From an uncultured Flavobacteriales bacterium (GTDB lineage: Bacteria; Bacteroidota; Bacteroidia; Flavobacteriales_E; Vicingaceae), in the NCBI GenBank assembly GCA_913048175.1, contig CAJWVX010000002.1, positions 1-64,000 on the forward strand: a stretch of 64,000 bases of DNA, in the 5' to 3' direction. Below are positions 27,044-36,450 of the stretch, in pieces; within the stretch, counting starts at the first letter, position 1; each line of letters starts with the position of its first letter. The notes under the pieces were generated by a model. The model was not told the DNA's origin. It made no database searches and saw only the letters and a program-made list of their open reading frames with translations. A program made the translations under genes and the position numbers.

Positions 27044-28348
27044 ATGAGAAAGTTCACTTTTTTTTCTGCTTTTACTTTTCTATTTTTAGGAACTATTTTT
27101 GGTCAAGACACTGGATGGGAAAAATATATGCCATCAATTGGTATACACGGTGGAGTTAATTCATACATAGGAGATGTCAGCAGTTCTCCTGGAACAAATG
27201 TTTTCTCATATGCTAAGCCAGCTTATGGATTTTATTTAGAAAAGAAAATTGGAAGTGTTTTTGGAATTTCATCTTATGCAATGTTTGGTAAGATCTCTAA
27301 AAGTCAATTAGATGATAATGTCTTTTTGAATTTTGAGACTAATATTATTAATTTTGATTTAAATATTTTAATAGATTTTGACAACGGAAAAGTAATTAAT
27401 GAATCTTCACTTTTCTCACCGTTCTTATCTTTTGGAGTTGGTTACTTAGCTTTTGATCCTAAGGGAGATCTTTCAACTAATGGGACATTTTATAATCATT
27501 GGTCGGATGGTACCTTGAGAGATATTTCTGAATCCACTTTAGGTTCAGATACATTGTCTAATTTTTTGTCTAGGGATTATGAATATGAATCTTCATTAAA
27601 AGACAGTAATAATAATTATCCTAAAACAACTTTTACTATACCTATTAGATTTGGTTTTAAATTTGAATTGACAGAAAAAGTAGATGTAAGAATTACAGCG
27701 GCTTACATCCTAACAATGACAGATTATTTAGACAATTTTGCAACAGGAGGGAATGACAATATGTTTTATACATCAATGGGCATTCAGTATAACTTTATTT
27801 CACAATCTAAAAAAGAGGATAAATTTGATGGGTTTGATTTTGCATCTTTAGATAATGATGACACCGATGGGGATGGAGTTTTTGATCATAAAGATTTATG
27901 TCAAGGAACCAAAAAAGGAGTGAAAGTTGATAATAAAGGTTGTGCATTAGATGTTGACAAGGATGGCGTTCCAGATCATATGGATAAGGATTTAAAAACA
28001 CCTAAAGGAGCTATGGTTAAAAGTGACGGCACTACATTGACAGAAGAAATGATTGCTCAAGAAGTATTGATGAGAGATTCAGTAGTAACAGAATATCGTG
28101 TTTTTAAAGCTGAAGATTTATCTAAAAACGATTTGGAAGACATACAAAAAAAATATGAAGAAGCTAATAATATTTCATTGTTAAGTGGAGTATTAATTCC
28201 TGGAAAATTTCAGCCATTAGATTCAGACAAAGATAATTATATTTCTGCAAAAGAAGTGACTAACGCAATTGACGGATTTTTTGAAGGAGAAAATAATTTA
28301 TCTGCTAAGGATCTAAATACATTGATAGATTTCTATTTTGATCAATAG
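27044..28348 (+). CDS. Outer membrane beta-barrel protein with TSP3 and EF-hand-like repeats
   Basis: Exported protein of 434 aa with a signal peptide cleaved near residue 20 (TIFGQ). The first about 260 residues resemble a CsgG/OmpA-type eight-strand barrel: IGIHGGVNSYIGDVSS at the start and FYTSMGIQYNFIS at the end. Next come thrombospondin type 3-like Ca-binding stretches (DTDGDGVFDHKDLCQG, DVDKDGVPDHMD), and the C-terminus holds an EF-hand-like DSDKDNYISAKEV. It shares the barrel and TSP3 arrangement with the 29866 gene. Exact function unknown; a structural envelope protein is likely. Confidence 0.75.
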   Translation: MRKFTFFSAFTFLFLGTIFGQDTGWEKYMPSIGIHGGVNSYIGDVSSSPGTNVFSYAKPAYGFYLEKKIGSVFGISSYAMFGKISKSQLDDNVFLNFETNIINFDLNILIDFDNGKVINESSLFSPFLSFGVGYLAFDPKGDLSTNGTFYNHWSDGTLRDISESTLGSDTLSNFLSRDYEYESSLKDSNNNYPKTTFTIPIRFGFKFELTEKVDVRITAAYILTMTDYLDNFATGGNDNMFYTSMGIQYNFISQSKKEDKFDGFDFASLDNDDTDGDGVFDHKDLCQGTKKGVKVDNKGCALDVDKDGVPDHMDKDLKTPKGAMVKSDGTTLTEEMIAQEVLMRDSVVTEYRVFKAEDLSKNDLEDIQKKYEEANNISLLSGVLIPGKFQPLDSDKDNYISAKEVTNAIDGFFEGENNLSAKDLNTLIDFYFDQ

Positions 28349-28365
28349 CATAATAACGATATGAA

Positions 28366-29814
28366 ATGATAAACCAGCTAATTCTATTAATCCAAGTACT
28401 TGGATTGTTTTTCTACCAATTAATACTTACAGGAGATTTAGCTGTTACTCAGAAATTTCCTAACTCTTTAACTCAAGGGAAAGAGGTTGTTATTGAAATC
28501 ACAATAAATAAGGAAAATGTTAATGGATTTGCTAAGTTTCAGCAGGTTTTACCTGAAGGATTTACCGCTGAACCAATAGAAACTAAAGGCGCAACATTTT
28601 CTTTTAAAGATAGTAAAGTTAAATTTATTTGGATGGCTTTACCTGTCGAAAAAGAATTTACAATTTCTTACAAGCTCAAACCTAATCAAAGTACTTTAGG
28701 AAATTTTACTGTTGGGGGTAAGTTTTCATTTATAACAGATAGTGATCGAAAGAATATAGTTATTCCTATGACTAATTTTTCGGTTGTATCAGAAGAGTTA
28801 GTTGAAGAAGCTACTAAAGAAGATCCTATTATAGAAGATGTTACTGAGGAATCAATTATAGAAGAATCTACAGAAGAAATAGTTGAAGATGTTGAGATTC
28901 CAGAAGAGTTAACTAAACTCGATAGTGACGGTGAAAATAGTATTAAAATTCTTACAATAAATTGTAAAAGAAGTATAAAGGATCTTGAGAATGGTAAATT
29001 TAAAGTAAGTATAGAAATTAATAAAAAAGGAGTTGAAGGTTTTGCTAAAATTATAGAGGAAATTCCGGATGGTTTTTTAGCAAGTAAAGGAAATAGTAGA
29101 GGAGGAGCCTTTTCATTTAAGAAACATGAAGTTAAAATATTGTGGATGACTGTTCCTAAAGAAGACCTTTATGTAGTTAGCTACAATATTGAAGCTATTG
29201 CAGCAACATTAAATGGGGATTATAATATTATAGGCCACTATTCTTATTTGGATAATAAAATTATAACTAAATATGATATTTCCGGATCTGTATTTAATTT
29301 AAATATTGAAGAGATAATTGCAGAAGATCCGATTGGAGAAGAGACCCAAGTCTTTGCTGAAGAAGAAACTCTAACTGAATCTAAGACAGAAGAGCTTTTA
29401 GATGGTGTTACAGAGATTATTACAGAAGAAATTTCAGAACCAGTTGCTAAAATAGAAGATTCAGCAGTTTTTGATAAAAGTTCTATCGCTGTTGATAATA
29501 TGAATGAAATTACTTCAGTATCAAGTCCAGATCATGGGGTAACTTATAAAGTTCAAGTTGGAGCTGGTCATAGAAAAGTTTCTTCAACTTATTTTAAAAC
29601 AAAATTTAAGTTAAAAGATAATGTAAGTACTATTAATCATGAAGGTTGGATTAAATATTTGGTAGGTTCTTATGATGAATATAAATCTGCTAGAGACAAG
29701 AGAAATACTGTAAGAAATAATGTTAAGACTGCTTTTGTAACAGCTTATAATTCTGGAACTAGAATTACAGTTCAGGAAGCACTTATGATTTCTAGTCAAA
29801 AATGGTACAAATAG
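28366..29814 (+). CDS. Exported protein with duplicated beta domain and SPOR-like C-terminus
   Basis: No named family recognised. A hydrophobic N-terminus (about 1-22) suggests export. Two homologous beta-rich domains follow: domain 1 (about 38-145; GFAKFQQVLPEGF, KVKFIWMALP) and domain 2 (about 215-320; GFAKIIEEIPDGF, EVKILWMTVP). They are joined by an acidic Glu/Thr/Ile linker. The last about 90 residues begin VTYKVQVGAG and contain WIKYLVGSYDEYKSAR, a SPOR-like fold also present three times in the next gene. It lies 17 bp after the barrel gene and 51 bp before the next one, forming an apparent three-gene envelope operon. Confidence 0.7.
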   Translation: MINQLILLIQVLGLFFYQLILTGDLAVTQKFPNSLTQGKEVVIEITINKENVNGFAKFQQVLPEGFTAEPIETKGATFSFKDSKVKFIWMALPVEKEFTISYKLKPNQSTLGNFTVGGKFSFITDSDRKNIVIPMTNFSVVSEELVEEATKEDPIIEDVTEESIIEESTEEIVEDVEIPEELTKLDSDGENSIKILTINCKRSIKDLENGKFKVSIEINKKGVEGFAKIIEEIPDGFLASKGNSRGGAFSFKKHEVKILWMTVPKEDLYVVSYNIEAIAATLNGDYNIIGHYSYLDNKIITKYDISGSVFNLNIEEIIAEDPIGEETQVFAEEETLTESKTEELLDGVTEIITEEISEPVAKIEDSAVFDKSSIAVDNMNEITSVSSPDHGVTYKVQVGAGHRKVSSTYFKTKFKLKDNVSTINHEGWIKYLVGSYDEYKSARDKRNTVRNNVKTAFVTAYNSGTRITVQEALMISSQKWYK

Positions 29815-29865
29815 GATTGTATCTTTAATTTATTATCTTCGTATCAGTTGAATATTAAGACTATT

Positions 29866-31935
29866 ATGCTAAAACGTTTATTATTTTTATTAGTTATTTT
29901 TTTGTTATGCACTTCAATATTTGCTATTGGAGATAATGACTCTATACAAGAACCAGTAAAAGAAGAGGCTTCCAAAGATATGTTTTATGGACCTACTATT
30001 GGATTAGGCCTAGGAATGTTTAAGTTCTACGGTGATATAATGGATGCCAATTATGGAAGTCCTTTAATCAGTAATATTGGTTACGATCTTCATGTTAAAC
30101 AACAATTAAATAATTATTTTACGGCAAAGTTTTATGTTCTTTTTGGTACTTTAAGTGCTAACGAAAGGTCAGTTGACCGTAATCTTAATTTTAGATCAAA
30201 GATAACTGTTGGTGGATTTGCCTTGCTGTACAATTTCGACCAAATTTTACCAAAAGATAGAGTTATAAGTCCATTTATTTCTTTAGGTATTGAATCTGTT
30301 GAATTTAATTCTAAAACCGATTTATATGATAGAGCTGGCAAGGAATATAATTATTGGTCAGATGGTTCAATTAGAGATATATCAGAAACTGACGCTAATG
30401 CTAATAGTGCTCTTGTAATACAGCAAGATTATTTTTACGAAACTGATTTAAGAGAACAAAATTATGATGGCTATGGGAAATATTCAGAAAGAACTTTTGC
30501 TATACCTATAGGTATAGGGGCCAAAATGCATATGACCAAAAATATTGATTTTGCTATTGGGTCAACTTTCCATTTTACTTTTTCGGATGTAATTGATAAT
30601 GTTGATGGAGCTAGTACCGGAGAACGTTTAGGAAGTCAAACAAAAAATGGAGGAAACGATAATTTCTTGATGACATCGTTTGCTTTGAGTTACAATTTTT
30701 TAAGACATAAGAAGGTAGACAAAATTGAAGAGCTTTTAGAGTTAGTTGATTATAGTGATTTTGATATGGAAGATGAAGATGGAGATGGAGTTAATGATTT
30801 TATTGACGAATGTTCATGGACACCTGAAGGAGTTGAGGTTGATGAAAAAGGTTGTCCTTTAGACAAAGATGGTGATTTTGTTCCAAACTATAAAGATGAT
30901 GAATTAGAAACAAGAGATGGAACTCCAGTCACAAGAACTGGAGTAGAAATGACAGATGACATGATATTTGAGGCATATCAGCATTATATGGATTCAACAG
31001 GTATGTTTGCAGAAACAGAAACTAGACTTATAGCTGCTGAAAAACGGAAAAAGAAGAGGTATAAAGTACAAGTAGGAAGTTTTACAGAAGCAATAGATGT
31101 AAATTTAGTAGATAAATTCTTAGGTATTCCAGATGTTGAGATTAAAACATTTGGAGATAGTTTAACTATAATTGCTGTGGGTGATTATAACAATTTACCT
31201 GAAGCTATTAAAAGAAAAATACAATTAACTGAAGAGGGATTTGATGCGGCTATTGTTGTAGAGGAAGAAAAAAATGGGTTGTTTAAATCTGTTGGAGATC
31301 AAGCAAATAATATGACTGTTGATTATCAGACTTCTGCAAATCTTAATTCTCAAGGCTTGATATTTAGAGTTCAATTAGGGGCATTCTCTAAAAGGTTACC
31401 AAAAAGTTATTTGAATGATGTTGGAAACATTATGGAGATTAAAGCTGATGATGGTTTATGGAAATATTTACATACAAGTTCATTTAAAACTGTTAAAGAT
31501 GCTGCAGTAATGAAGATTGATTTAGCTATTGATTACGGAGTTGAAGATGCTTTTATTGTAGCTTATAAAGACGGTAAACGTATCTCACTCTCTAAGGTTG
31601 GAGTAGAAATATCTGGTGAAGAAAATATTGTTCCAACTCAAGAAAAGAAATTTGATAAAACAGCAGTTAAATTTAAAGTTCAAATAGGAAGTTACAAGAA
31701 CCAATTGCCTACTGAAGTTTTGAGTACATTTATGGAAATGGAAGGAGTAGAACAGTATGATATTGACGGTGGATTAACGAGATATACTGCAGGAGGAGAG
31801 TTTACTAGTTACGAAGAAGCTGAAAATTTTAAAGCTAAACTAGTTCAAGGAGGAGTTGGAGCTGCATTTATTATTGCGACTCATAAAGATGAGTTAATCC
31901 CAGTAACTAAAGCCCAAGAGATTTTAGCAGAATAA
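29866..31935 (+). CDS. Outer membrane barrel with TSP3 region and three SPOR-like repeats
   Basis: Exported protein of 689 aa; the ATG at 29866 (MLKRLLFLLVIFLLC) is preferred over the upstream TTG at 29848 because it starts the signal peptide cleanly. A barrel domain (about 40-280) is followed by TSP3-like Ca-binding sequence (DEDGDGVNDFIDECSW, DKDGDFVPNYKDD) and then three SPOR-like repeats starting YKVQVGSF (about 396), FRVQLGAF (about 502) and FKVQIGSY (about 602). SPOR domains of other proteins bind denuded glycan strands, so this may connect the outer membrane to peptidoglycan. It is a paralog of the 27044 product with the repeats added. The operon ends at a strong terminator. Confidence 0.75.
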   Translation: MLKRLLFLLVIFLLCTSIFAIGDNDSIQEPVKEEASKDMFYGPTIGLGLGMFKFYGDIMDANYGSPLISNIGYDLHVKQQLNNYFTAKFYVLFGTLSANERSVDRNLNFRSKITVGGFALLYNFDQILPKDRVISPFISLGIESVEFNSKTDLYDRAGKEYNYWSDGSIRDISETDANANSALVIQQDYFYETDLREQNYDGYGKYSERTFAIPIGIGAKMHMTKNIDFAIGSTFHFTFSDVIDNVDGASTGERLGSQTKNGGNDNFLMTSFALSYNFLRHKKVDKIEELLELVDYSDFDMEDEDGDGVNDFIDECSWTPEGVEVDEKGCPLDKDGDFVPNYKDDELETRDGTPVTRTGVEMTDDMIFEAYQHYMDSTGMFAETETRLIAAEKRKKKRYKVQVGSFTEAIDVNLVDKFLGIPDVEIKTFGDSLTIIAVGDYNNLPEAIKRKIQLTEEGFDAAIVVEEEKNGLFKSVGDQANNMTVDYQTSANLNSQGLIFRVQLGAFSKRLPKSYLNDVGNIMEIKADDGLWKYLHTSSFKTVKDAAVMKIDLAIDYGVEDAFIVAYKDGKRISLSKVGVEISGEENIVPTQEKKFDKTAVKFKVQIGSYKNQLPTEVLSTFMEMEGVEQYDIDGGLTRYTAGGEFTSYEEAENFKAKLVQGGVGAAFIIATHKDELIPVTKAQEILAE

Positions 31936-31956
31936 GATACTATTAATATTGTATAC

Positions 31957-31998
31957 AAAAAAAGGTCTTGTTCTAAATTTAGAACAAGACCTTTTTTT
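31957..31998. terminator. Bidirectional terminator between convergent genes
   Basis: An 18-bp stem (AAAAAAAGGTCTTGTTCT and its complement) around a 6-nt loop, with T tracts on both strands. It lies between the SPOR barrel gene (+) and rluD (-) and should serve both. Confidence 0.95.
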
Positions 31999-32015
31999 AA
32001 TAAATTGATATTAGT

Positions 32016-33053
32016 TTATTTTACATCACCTCTATTTGCAACATAAATATCCCATTTTGCTAAATTATCTACCATGTCTTGTGGTAAATCAGATTCAAAT
32101 TGCATCCATTCTCCAGTTTTTGGATGTTCAAACCCTAAAGATTTTGCATGTAGCGCTTGTCGAGGTAATATTTTAAAACAGTTGTTTACAAACTGTTTAT
32201 ATTTACTAAAAGATGTTCCTTTAAGAATCCTATCTCCTCCGTATTCTAAATCATTGAAAAGAGTATGTCCGATATGTTTCATGTGGACACGTATTTGGTG
32301 AGTTCTACCTGTTTCTAACTTACATTCTATTAAAGTAACATAGCCATAGCGTTTTAACACCTTGTAATGCGTTACTGCATGTTTTCCATAATCCTCTTCA
32401 GGAAATACTTCCATCACTTTTCTGTTTTTTAATGCTCTTCCAACATTACCTGTTACTGTTCCATCATCCTCTTTAACATCTCCCCAAACTAAAGCGTGAT
32501 ATCTTCTTTCGGTAGTTCTATCGTGAAATTGTTTTCCAAGATGTGCTAAAGCATGGTCATTTTTAGCTATGACCATAATTCCTGTAGTGTTTTTATCTAA
32601 TCTATGAACTAAACCAGGTCTATTTGCAACATCAGTTTGAGGTAGATTTTCAAAATGAAAAATTAAACCATTAACTAGTGTTCCTGTATAGTTGCCGTAT
32701 CCAGGATGAACAACCATTTCTGACTGTTTATTAATCACAATAACAGTATCATCCTCATAAAGTATATTCAAAGGAATATCTTCAGGTATCAATTCAATTT
32801 CTTGTGGAGGATAGGCTAATTCAACAGTTATTTTGTCAAGAGGCTTTACCCTATAGTTTGGTTTTACTGTTTTTTTATTGACAAATATATGACCATCAAT
32901 TGCAGCACTTTGAAGCTTGGTTCTGGTCGCATTAGGAATACGATCCATTAAAAATTTATCAATTCTCAACAATTCTTGTCCTTTATCTGCAACAAAACTA
33001 TAATGCTCATATAGACCATCATTGTTTGTTAATTCTTCTGTTTCTTGCTCCAC
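32016..33053 (-). CDS. rluD: RluA/RluD family pseudouridine synthase
   Basis: Pseudouridine synthase of 345 aa acting on 23S rRNA uridines. An N-terminal S4 RNA-binding domain (about 25-85; LLRIDKFLMDRIPNATRTKLQ) precedes the catalytic domain with the conserved active-site motif GLVHRLDKNTTGIMVIAKN, where the Asp is the nucleophile, and with TGRTHQIRVHMKHIGH. Length and S4 domain fit RluD rather than RluA or RluC, though the exact target uridines are not provable here. It is the last gene of the minus-strand unit with the T9SS cargo and PASTA genes; only 1 bp separates it from the T9SS gene. Confidence 0.93.
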   Translation of the reverse strand: MEQETEELTNNDGLYEHYSFVADKGQELLRIDKFLMDRIPNATRTKLQSAAIDGHIFVNKKTVKPNYRVKPLDKITVELAYPPQEIELIPEDIPLNILYEDDTVIVINKQSEMVVHPGYGNYTGTLVNGLIFHFENLPQTDVANRPGLVHRLDKNTTGIMVIAKNDHALAHLGKQFHDRTTERRYHALVWGDVKEDDGTVTGNVGRALKNRKVMEVFPEEDYGKHAVTHYKVLKRYGYVTLIECKLETGRTHQIRVHMKHIGHTLFNDLEYGGDRILKGTSFSKYKQFVNNCFKILPRQALHAKSLGFEHPKTGEWMQFESDLPQDMVDNLAKWDIYVANRGDVK

Positions 33054-33054
33054 G

Positions 33055-34944
33055 TTATTTAGAAATAATAATTTTTTTAAGAATAGATTTTCTATTATCT
33101 GTATTTGTAAAACGAACTATGTATAATCCATTTGAAACTCCCGTAACATTAAATTTATTACTAAGATTTGATTCAGTTTGTAAAATAAGTTTACCATAAA
33201 TATCTAACAATTCAATATGATATGAATTTTGATTCGTATTATTTATTTTAAAATAAATACTCTCTTTTGTAGGATTAGGGTAGACTTCAAAATTTTCAGT
33301 ATCATTTTTAATATCTTCTGAACTAACAACTACTGGAGGAAGGCTTCGAAAAACAGGTCGAAGCATTAATGAGCCATCAGGAATATTACTTGTAGGGTTT
33401 TCCCAAACACCAACAGAATTAAAGTGAACTTTTGTTCTGTTATTAGTATTAACATCCCAACCAACATTTAAAAATTCTGATGTAATTTTTTCCCATCCAA
33501 AATAATAAGTCCCGGCTGTTAAGTATAAAGGAGCATCTAATGTATATTTTAAGTATTCATTAGTGTTAGAATAAATTGGGCTTGTAAATTGAGTAGCAGT
33601 TTGTGAGTATATCTCTACTTCAGGACTCAAGCTACTCCAGACTTTTAAACGGAAGGTTTGTGCACTTAAGTTATTCATTATAGGATTAAAATAGATCTGA
33701 AAAGCAGTTAAGGTATCGTCTTTTTTAAGGTTAAACTCATGTGCTAATTTAGAGCTAATTCCCTGTACACCATAACCCAATTCAGCACTACCATCATCAT
33801 AAGCATAATAATCATGAAAAACTTGGTATGAAAGTACGGTGTCATTTTTAGCATAATCATCAGGTAAGCCAGAAAAATCAAAATAATTTTTAACTTGAAA
33901 AACCTTTGATTCAGCTATTTCTACAGGAAAGTAAAAGTTATGAGGTGATTGATCTATTTCTATAGGTATAGTTCCTTGAGAGTTGGCCGGAACAGTATAG
34001 CTTGAGATCCCTAAAGGAAAAGAATCTTCTATCGGTCCGGCACCATTATTATTTATAGTTTCAATATGAAATTGTATAGGCTTAGGTGTATTAAAATTAT
34101 TGATATGTGTTATGTCAAGGGCGAATTTCATAAAACCAGAAGTATCTGTTAGGTAATGAATCCATGGCATTGAAGTATACTCATTAAGTAGGTTGTGGTG
34201 ATTGGTAATAAAAGAAATATCATTTAAAGTTGTATCTTGATGAGTCCGGTTATCATTTAAATAAACATAATCGATATGCCAATGATCTACATTACCAGAA
34301 AGAGTTGCCCAATTTATAAAACGAAATTGGAAAACATTGTTGTGAAAATTGTTGTCTACAGCAATCATTACTTTTTCAAAAGGTTGGTTTGGCATTCCAG
34401 GCATACCCCACATTCTAACCCAACTGCTATCTGACTGTTTAAAAAACTCTAAACGTAAACTATCTCTTGTTTCAGGTTTATTTCCATTTCCTTGAGGTTG
34501 ATAATAAAAACTTAGAAATACACTATCAATAATAGTTGTTAAATCAATTTGTTTAGATGTTAATGTATCCGCGGGTCCAAAAGAAGTGGGAGATGCAAAG
34601 TTATAAGGTGTTCCTGTAGAATCTAAGCCGTCAAATGTAGCCACACCAAAAGTTATGGGATAATCTGGAAAGCTTGAGTTAACGTAAACATTAATATCTT
34701 CCCACAAATTAGCCTCTGGATAAATGTGGTTTTGTGAAAAATCATCTAAAAAAGGAAGTGTTAATGCTACTTTTTTACTTTCTACATGGGTTCTATTGTA
34801 AACAGAGTTTGGTAAATCTTTATTTACATTGTAATAAGTTCCAATAACGTTATTTCCACCAAGCTCATATATAGTATCCTTTTGTGAAAATACTGCAGAA
34901 CATAATAGAAATACAAGTAATAATATGTAAAGATGTTTAATCAT
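33055..34944 (-). CDS. Large secreted protein with T9SS type A sorting domain
   Basis: Surface or secreted protein of 629 aa. A signal peptide (MIKHLYILLLVFLLCSAVFSQ) is cleaved near residue 21. The body is beta-rich and likely jelly-roll-like, with repeated Asp, Thr and Asn turns and no catalytic motif I recognise. The last about 80 residues are a type A sorting domain (FEVYPNPTKESIYFK, IELLDIYGKLILQ, NGLYIVRF, KKIIISK). It overlaps the PASTA gene by 4 nt (ATGA) and lies 1 bp before rluD, so translation is probably coupled, an odd position for a T9SS cargo between housekeeping genes. Confidence 0.88.
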   Translation of the reverse strand: MIKHLYILLLVFLLCSAVFSQKDTIYELGGNNVIGTYYNVNKDLPNSVYNRTHVESKKVALTLPFLDDFSQNHIYPEANLWEDINVYVNSSFPDYPITFGVATFDGLDSTGTPYNFASPTSFGPADTLTSKQIDLTTIIDSVFLSFYYQPQGNGNKPETRDSLRLEFFKQSDSSWVRMWGMPGMPNQPFEKVMIAVDNNFHNNVFQFRFINWATLSGNVDHWHIDYVYLNDNRTHQDTTLNDISFITNHHNLLNEYTSMPWIHYLTDTSGFMKFALDITHINNFNTPKPIQFHIETINNNGAGPIEDSFPLGISSYTVPANSQGTIPIEIDQSPHNFYFPVEIAESKVFQVKNYFDFSGLPDDYAKNDTVLSYQVFHDYYAYDDGSAELGYGVQGISSKLAHEFNLKKDDTLTAFQIYFNPIMNNLSAQTFRLKVWSSLSPEVEIYSQTATQFTSPIYSNTNEYLKYTLDAPLYLTAGTYYFGWEKITSEFLNVGWDVNTNNRTKVHFNSVGVWENPTSNIPDGSLMLRPVFRSLPPVVVSSEDIKNDTENFEVYPNPTKESIYFKINNTNQNSYHIELLDIYGKLILQTESNLSNKFNVTGVSNGLYIVRFTNTDNRKSILKKIIISK

Positions 34945-35768
34945 AGTTGGCTTAAAGTGTCTGTAATATGTATCGTGTCGGAAGGAGTTATTTTTACTTT
35001 CATAGTATCACAAGTAAAATACAAATCTACTGAACTGCCCATTTTTATAGCAACCTTTTCGCTTCTAATTGGGTTTTGACGATATACTTTCGCATTTAAA
35101 GTATCTATAGCAGTTTCGCATTGGCAATTTTTATAATCACTAAACCCTATATTTAAAGAGGTACTCATTAATTTATTTTCAGATTCTTCTTTTGTTAATC
35201 CTTTTAAAAAGGGGACCATTACTTTTTCATTACTTGTACCTATACCTATTGTCAATAATATTGTAGAGCCTTTTTTTATTTTATCATTAAGAGAAACTTT
35301 TTTTCCATCAATTTCTTGCTTTAACACACAATTAACGCATTCTGATGGGCGATGTTGTGTCTTAATATTAAGTCCATAACTTTCTAATTTTGCTACAGCC
35401 AATCTTAATGACATATCAACTAAATTAGGCATAGATATTTTAGGGGGAACAACTTTAGATACGGTGATATAAATTGTTCTATTTTTTTTTACTATATCAT
35501 CTGCCGCAGGATTTTGTTCTAAAACAACTCCTTTATCAGATTCAGCAATATAAATTGAATCTAGAATAGTAAAACGAAGTTTTTTCTCTTTAAGTAGAGC
35601 TTCTGTGTCTTCAATCGATAACCCTTCCAAGCTTGGAACACTAATTGTCTGTCCGTGTAGTGTATAACCATCAATAAACTTAAAAACAGCCCAAATAACA
35701 CCTCCAGCAAACACCAAAGAGATAAGTAGATTGATTATAAAAGATTTACTGAATAAAAATTTAAACAT
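34941..35768 (-). CDS. PASTA domain membrane protein
   Basis: Membrane-anchored 275-aa protein: one N-terminal transmembrane helix (about 8-30) and three extracytoplasmic PASTA domains (about 38-108 SVPSLEGLSIEDTEALLKE; about 112-178 SMPNLVDMSLRLAVAKLES; about 185-255 VPFLKGLTKEESENKL). PASTA domains in other proteins bind muropeptides or PBP substrates. No kinase domain is present, unlike Ser/Thr kinases of Firmicutes. Linkage with rluD is common in Bacteroidota, usually also near a D-Ala-D-Ala ligase, which is not seen here. Four cysteines in domains 2 and 3 (CVNC, CQC) could form disulfides. Confidence 0.9.
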   Translation of the reverse strand: MFKFLFSKSFIINLLISLVFAGGVIWAVFKFIDGYTLHGQTISVPSLEGLSIEDTEALLKEKKLRFTILDSIYIAESDKGVVLEQNPAADDIVKKNRTIYITVSKVVPPKISMPNLVDMSLRLAVAKLESYGLNIKTQHRPSECVNCVLKQEIDGKKVSLNDKIKKGSTILLTIGIGTSNEKVMVPFLKGLTKEESENKLMSTSLNIGFSDYKNCQCETAIDTLNAKVYRQNPIRSEKVAIKMGSSVDLYFTCDTMKVKITPSDTIHITDTLSQL

Positions 35769-35805
35769 TCATTAGTATTATTAAGGAACAAATATAGGAA
35801 GAGAT

Positions 35806-36450
35806 TTATAATTCTATGCTATAGCTTAGACCATAAACGTGATTATGTTTTAAGTTTGTTACGTTAAACCTATTCTCAAACATATAAAAGAATTTTACAG
35901 CACTTTTATCACTTATTTTATAAGAACTGCCTAAAGCAATTCGAGTTCTATTTATTATGTTTTCGTTATTAAATTGATAATAAAATTCATAAGCTACATA
36001 GGGAGATATTTTCTTGTTAAGCTTATATTTAACTGAAAATTTATTTCTACTAACAAATGGGTTATTTTCATTTTTGGAAGCACCTTTTAATTGAATTTTG
36101 GTTCTAAATCCCAAACGAAATTTGTTAACCTTTTTTTTATAAGCGAACCCTATATCTATTCTATGAATAAGATCATAGTTTTCAGCTGAATAGTCATTAT
36201 CACGATTAAACCGATAATTTAATCCAAAATAAAGACCTTTTCTGAGTTTGTACTTAGCGCCAACTTCTATAAAAGATTTATCTATATGGCTAATGTTTTC
36301 ATCAAACCTAAGTTCTTTGGCTAATGATAATTCAAAGTCATTAATCTTTTTAGAAACGCTAACACCAGTCCATAGTTTAGCATCGCTAACAATTTGTGCA
36401 TTAACATAAAGGGGAAGAGAGAGTAATATGATGAAAAATCGTTTACTCAT
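35806..36450 (-). CDS. DUF2490 family outer membrane protein
   Basis: Predicted outer-membrane barrel of 214 aa with a signal peptide (MSKRFFIILLSLPLYVNAQ). The pattern AKLWTGVSVSKKINDFELSLAKELRF and later alternating amphipathic strands (YFGLNYRFNRD, SPYVAYEFYYQFN) match DUF2490 proteins of Bacteroidota, ending with an aromatic/hydrophobic C-terminal strand (YGLSYSIEL). Its start overlaps the DUF4956 gene by 8 nt, so it belongs to the VTC/DUF4956 operon. Function unknown; by context it may supply an outer-membrane part of that system. Confidence 0.8.
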   Translation of the reverse strand: MSKRFFIILLSLPLYVNAQIVSDAKLWTGVSVSKKINDFELSLAKELRFDENISHIDKSFIEVGAKYKLRKGLYFGLNYRFNRDNDYSAENYDLIHRIDIGFAYKKKVNKFRLGFRTKIQLKGASKNENNPFVSRNKFSVKYKLNKKISPYVAYEFYYQFNNENIINRTRIALGSSYKISDKSAVKFFYMFENRFNVTNLKHNHVYGLSYSIEL

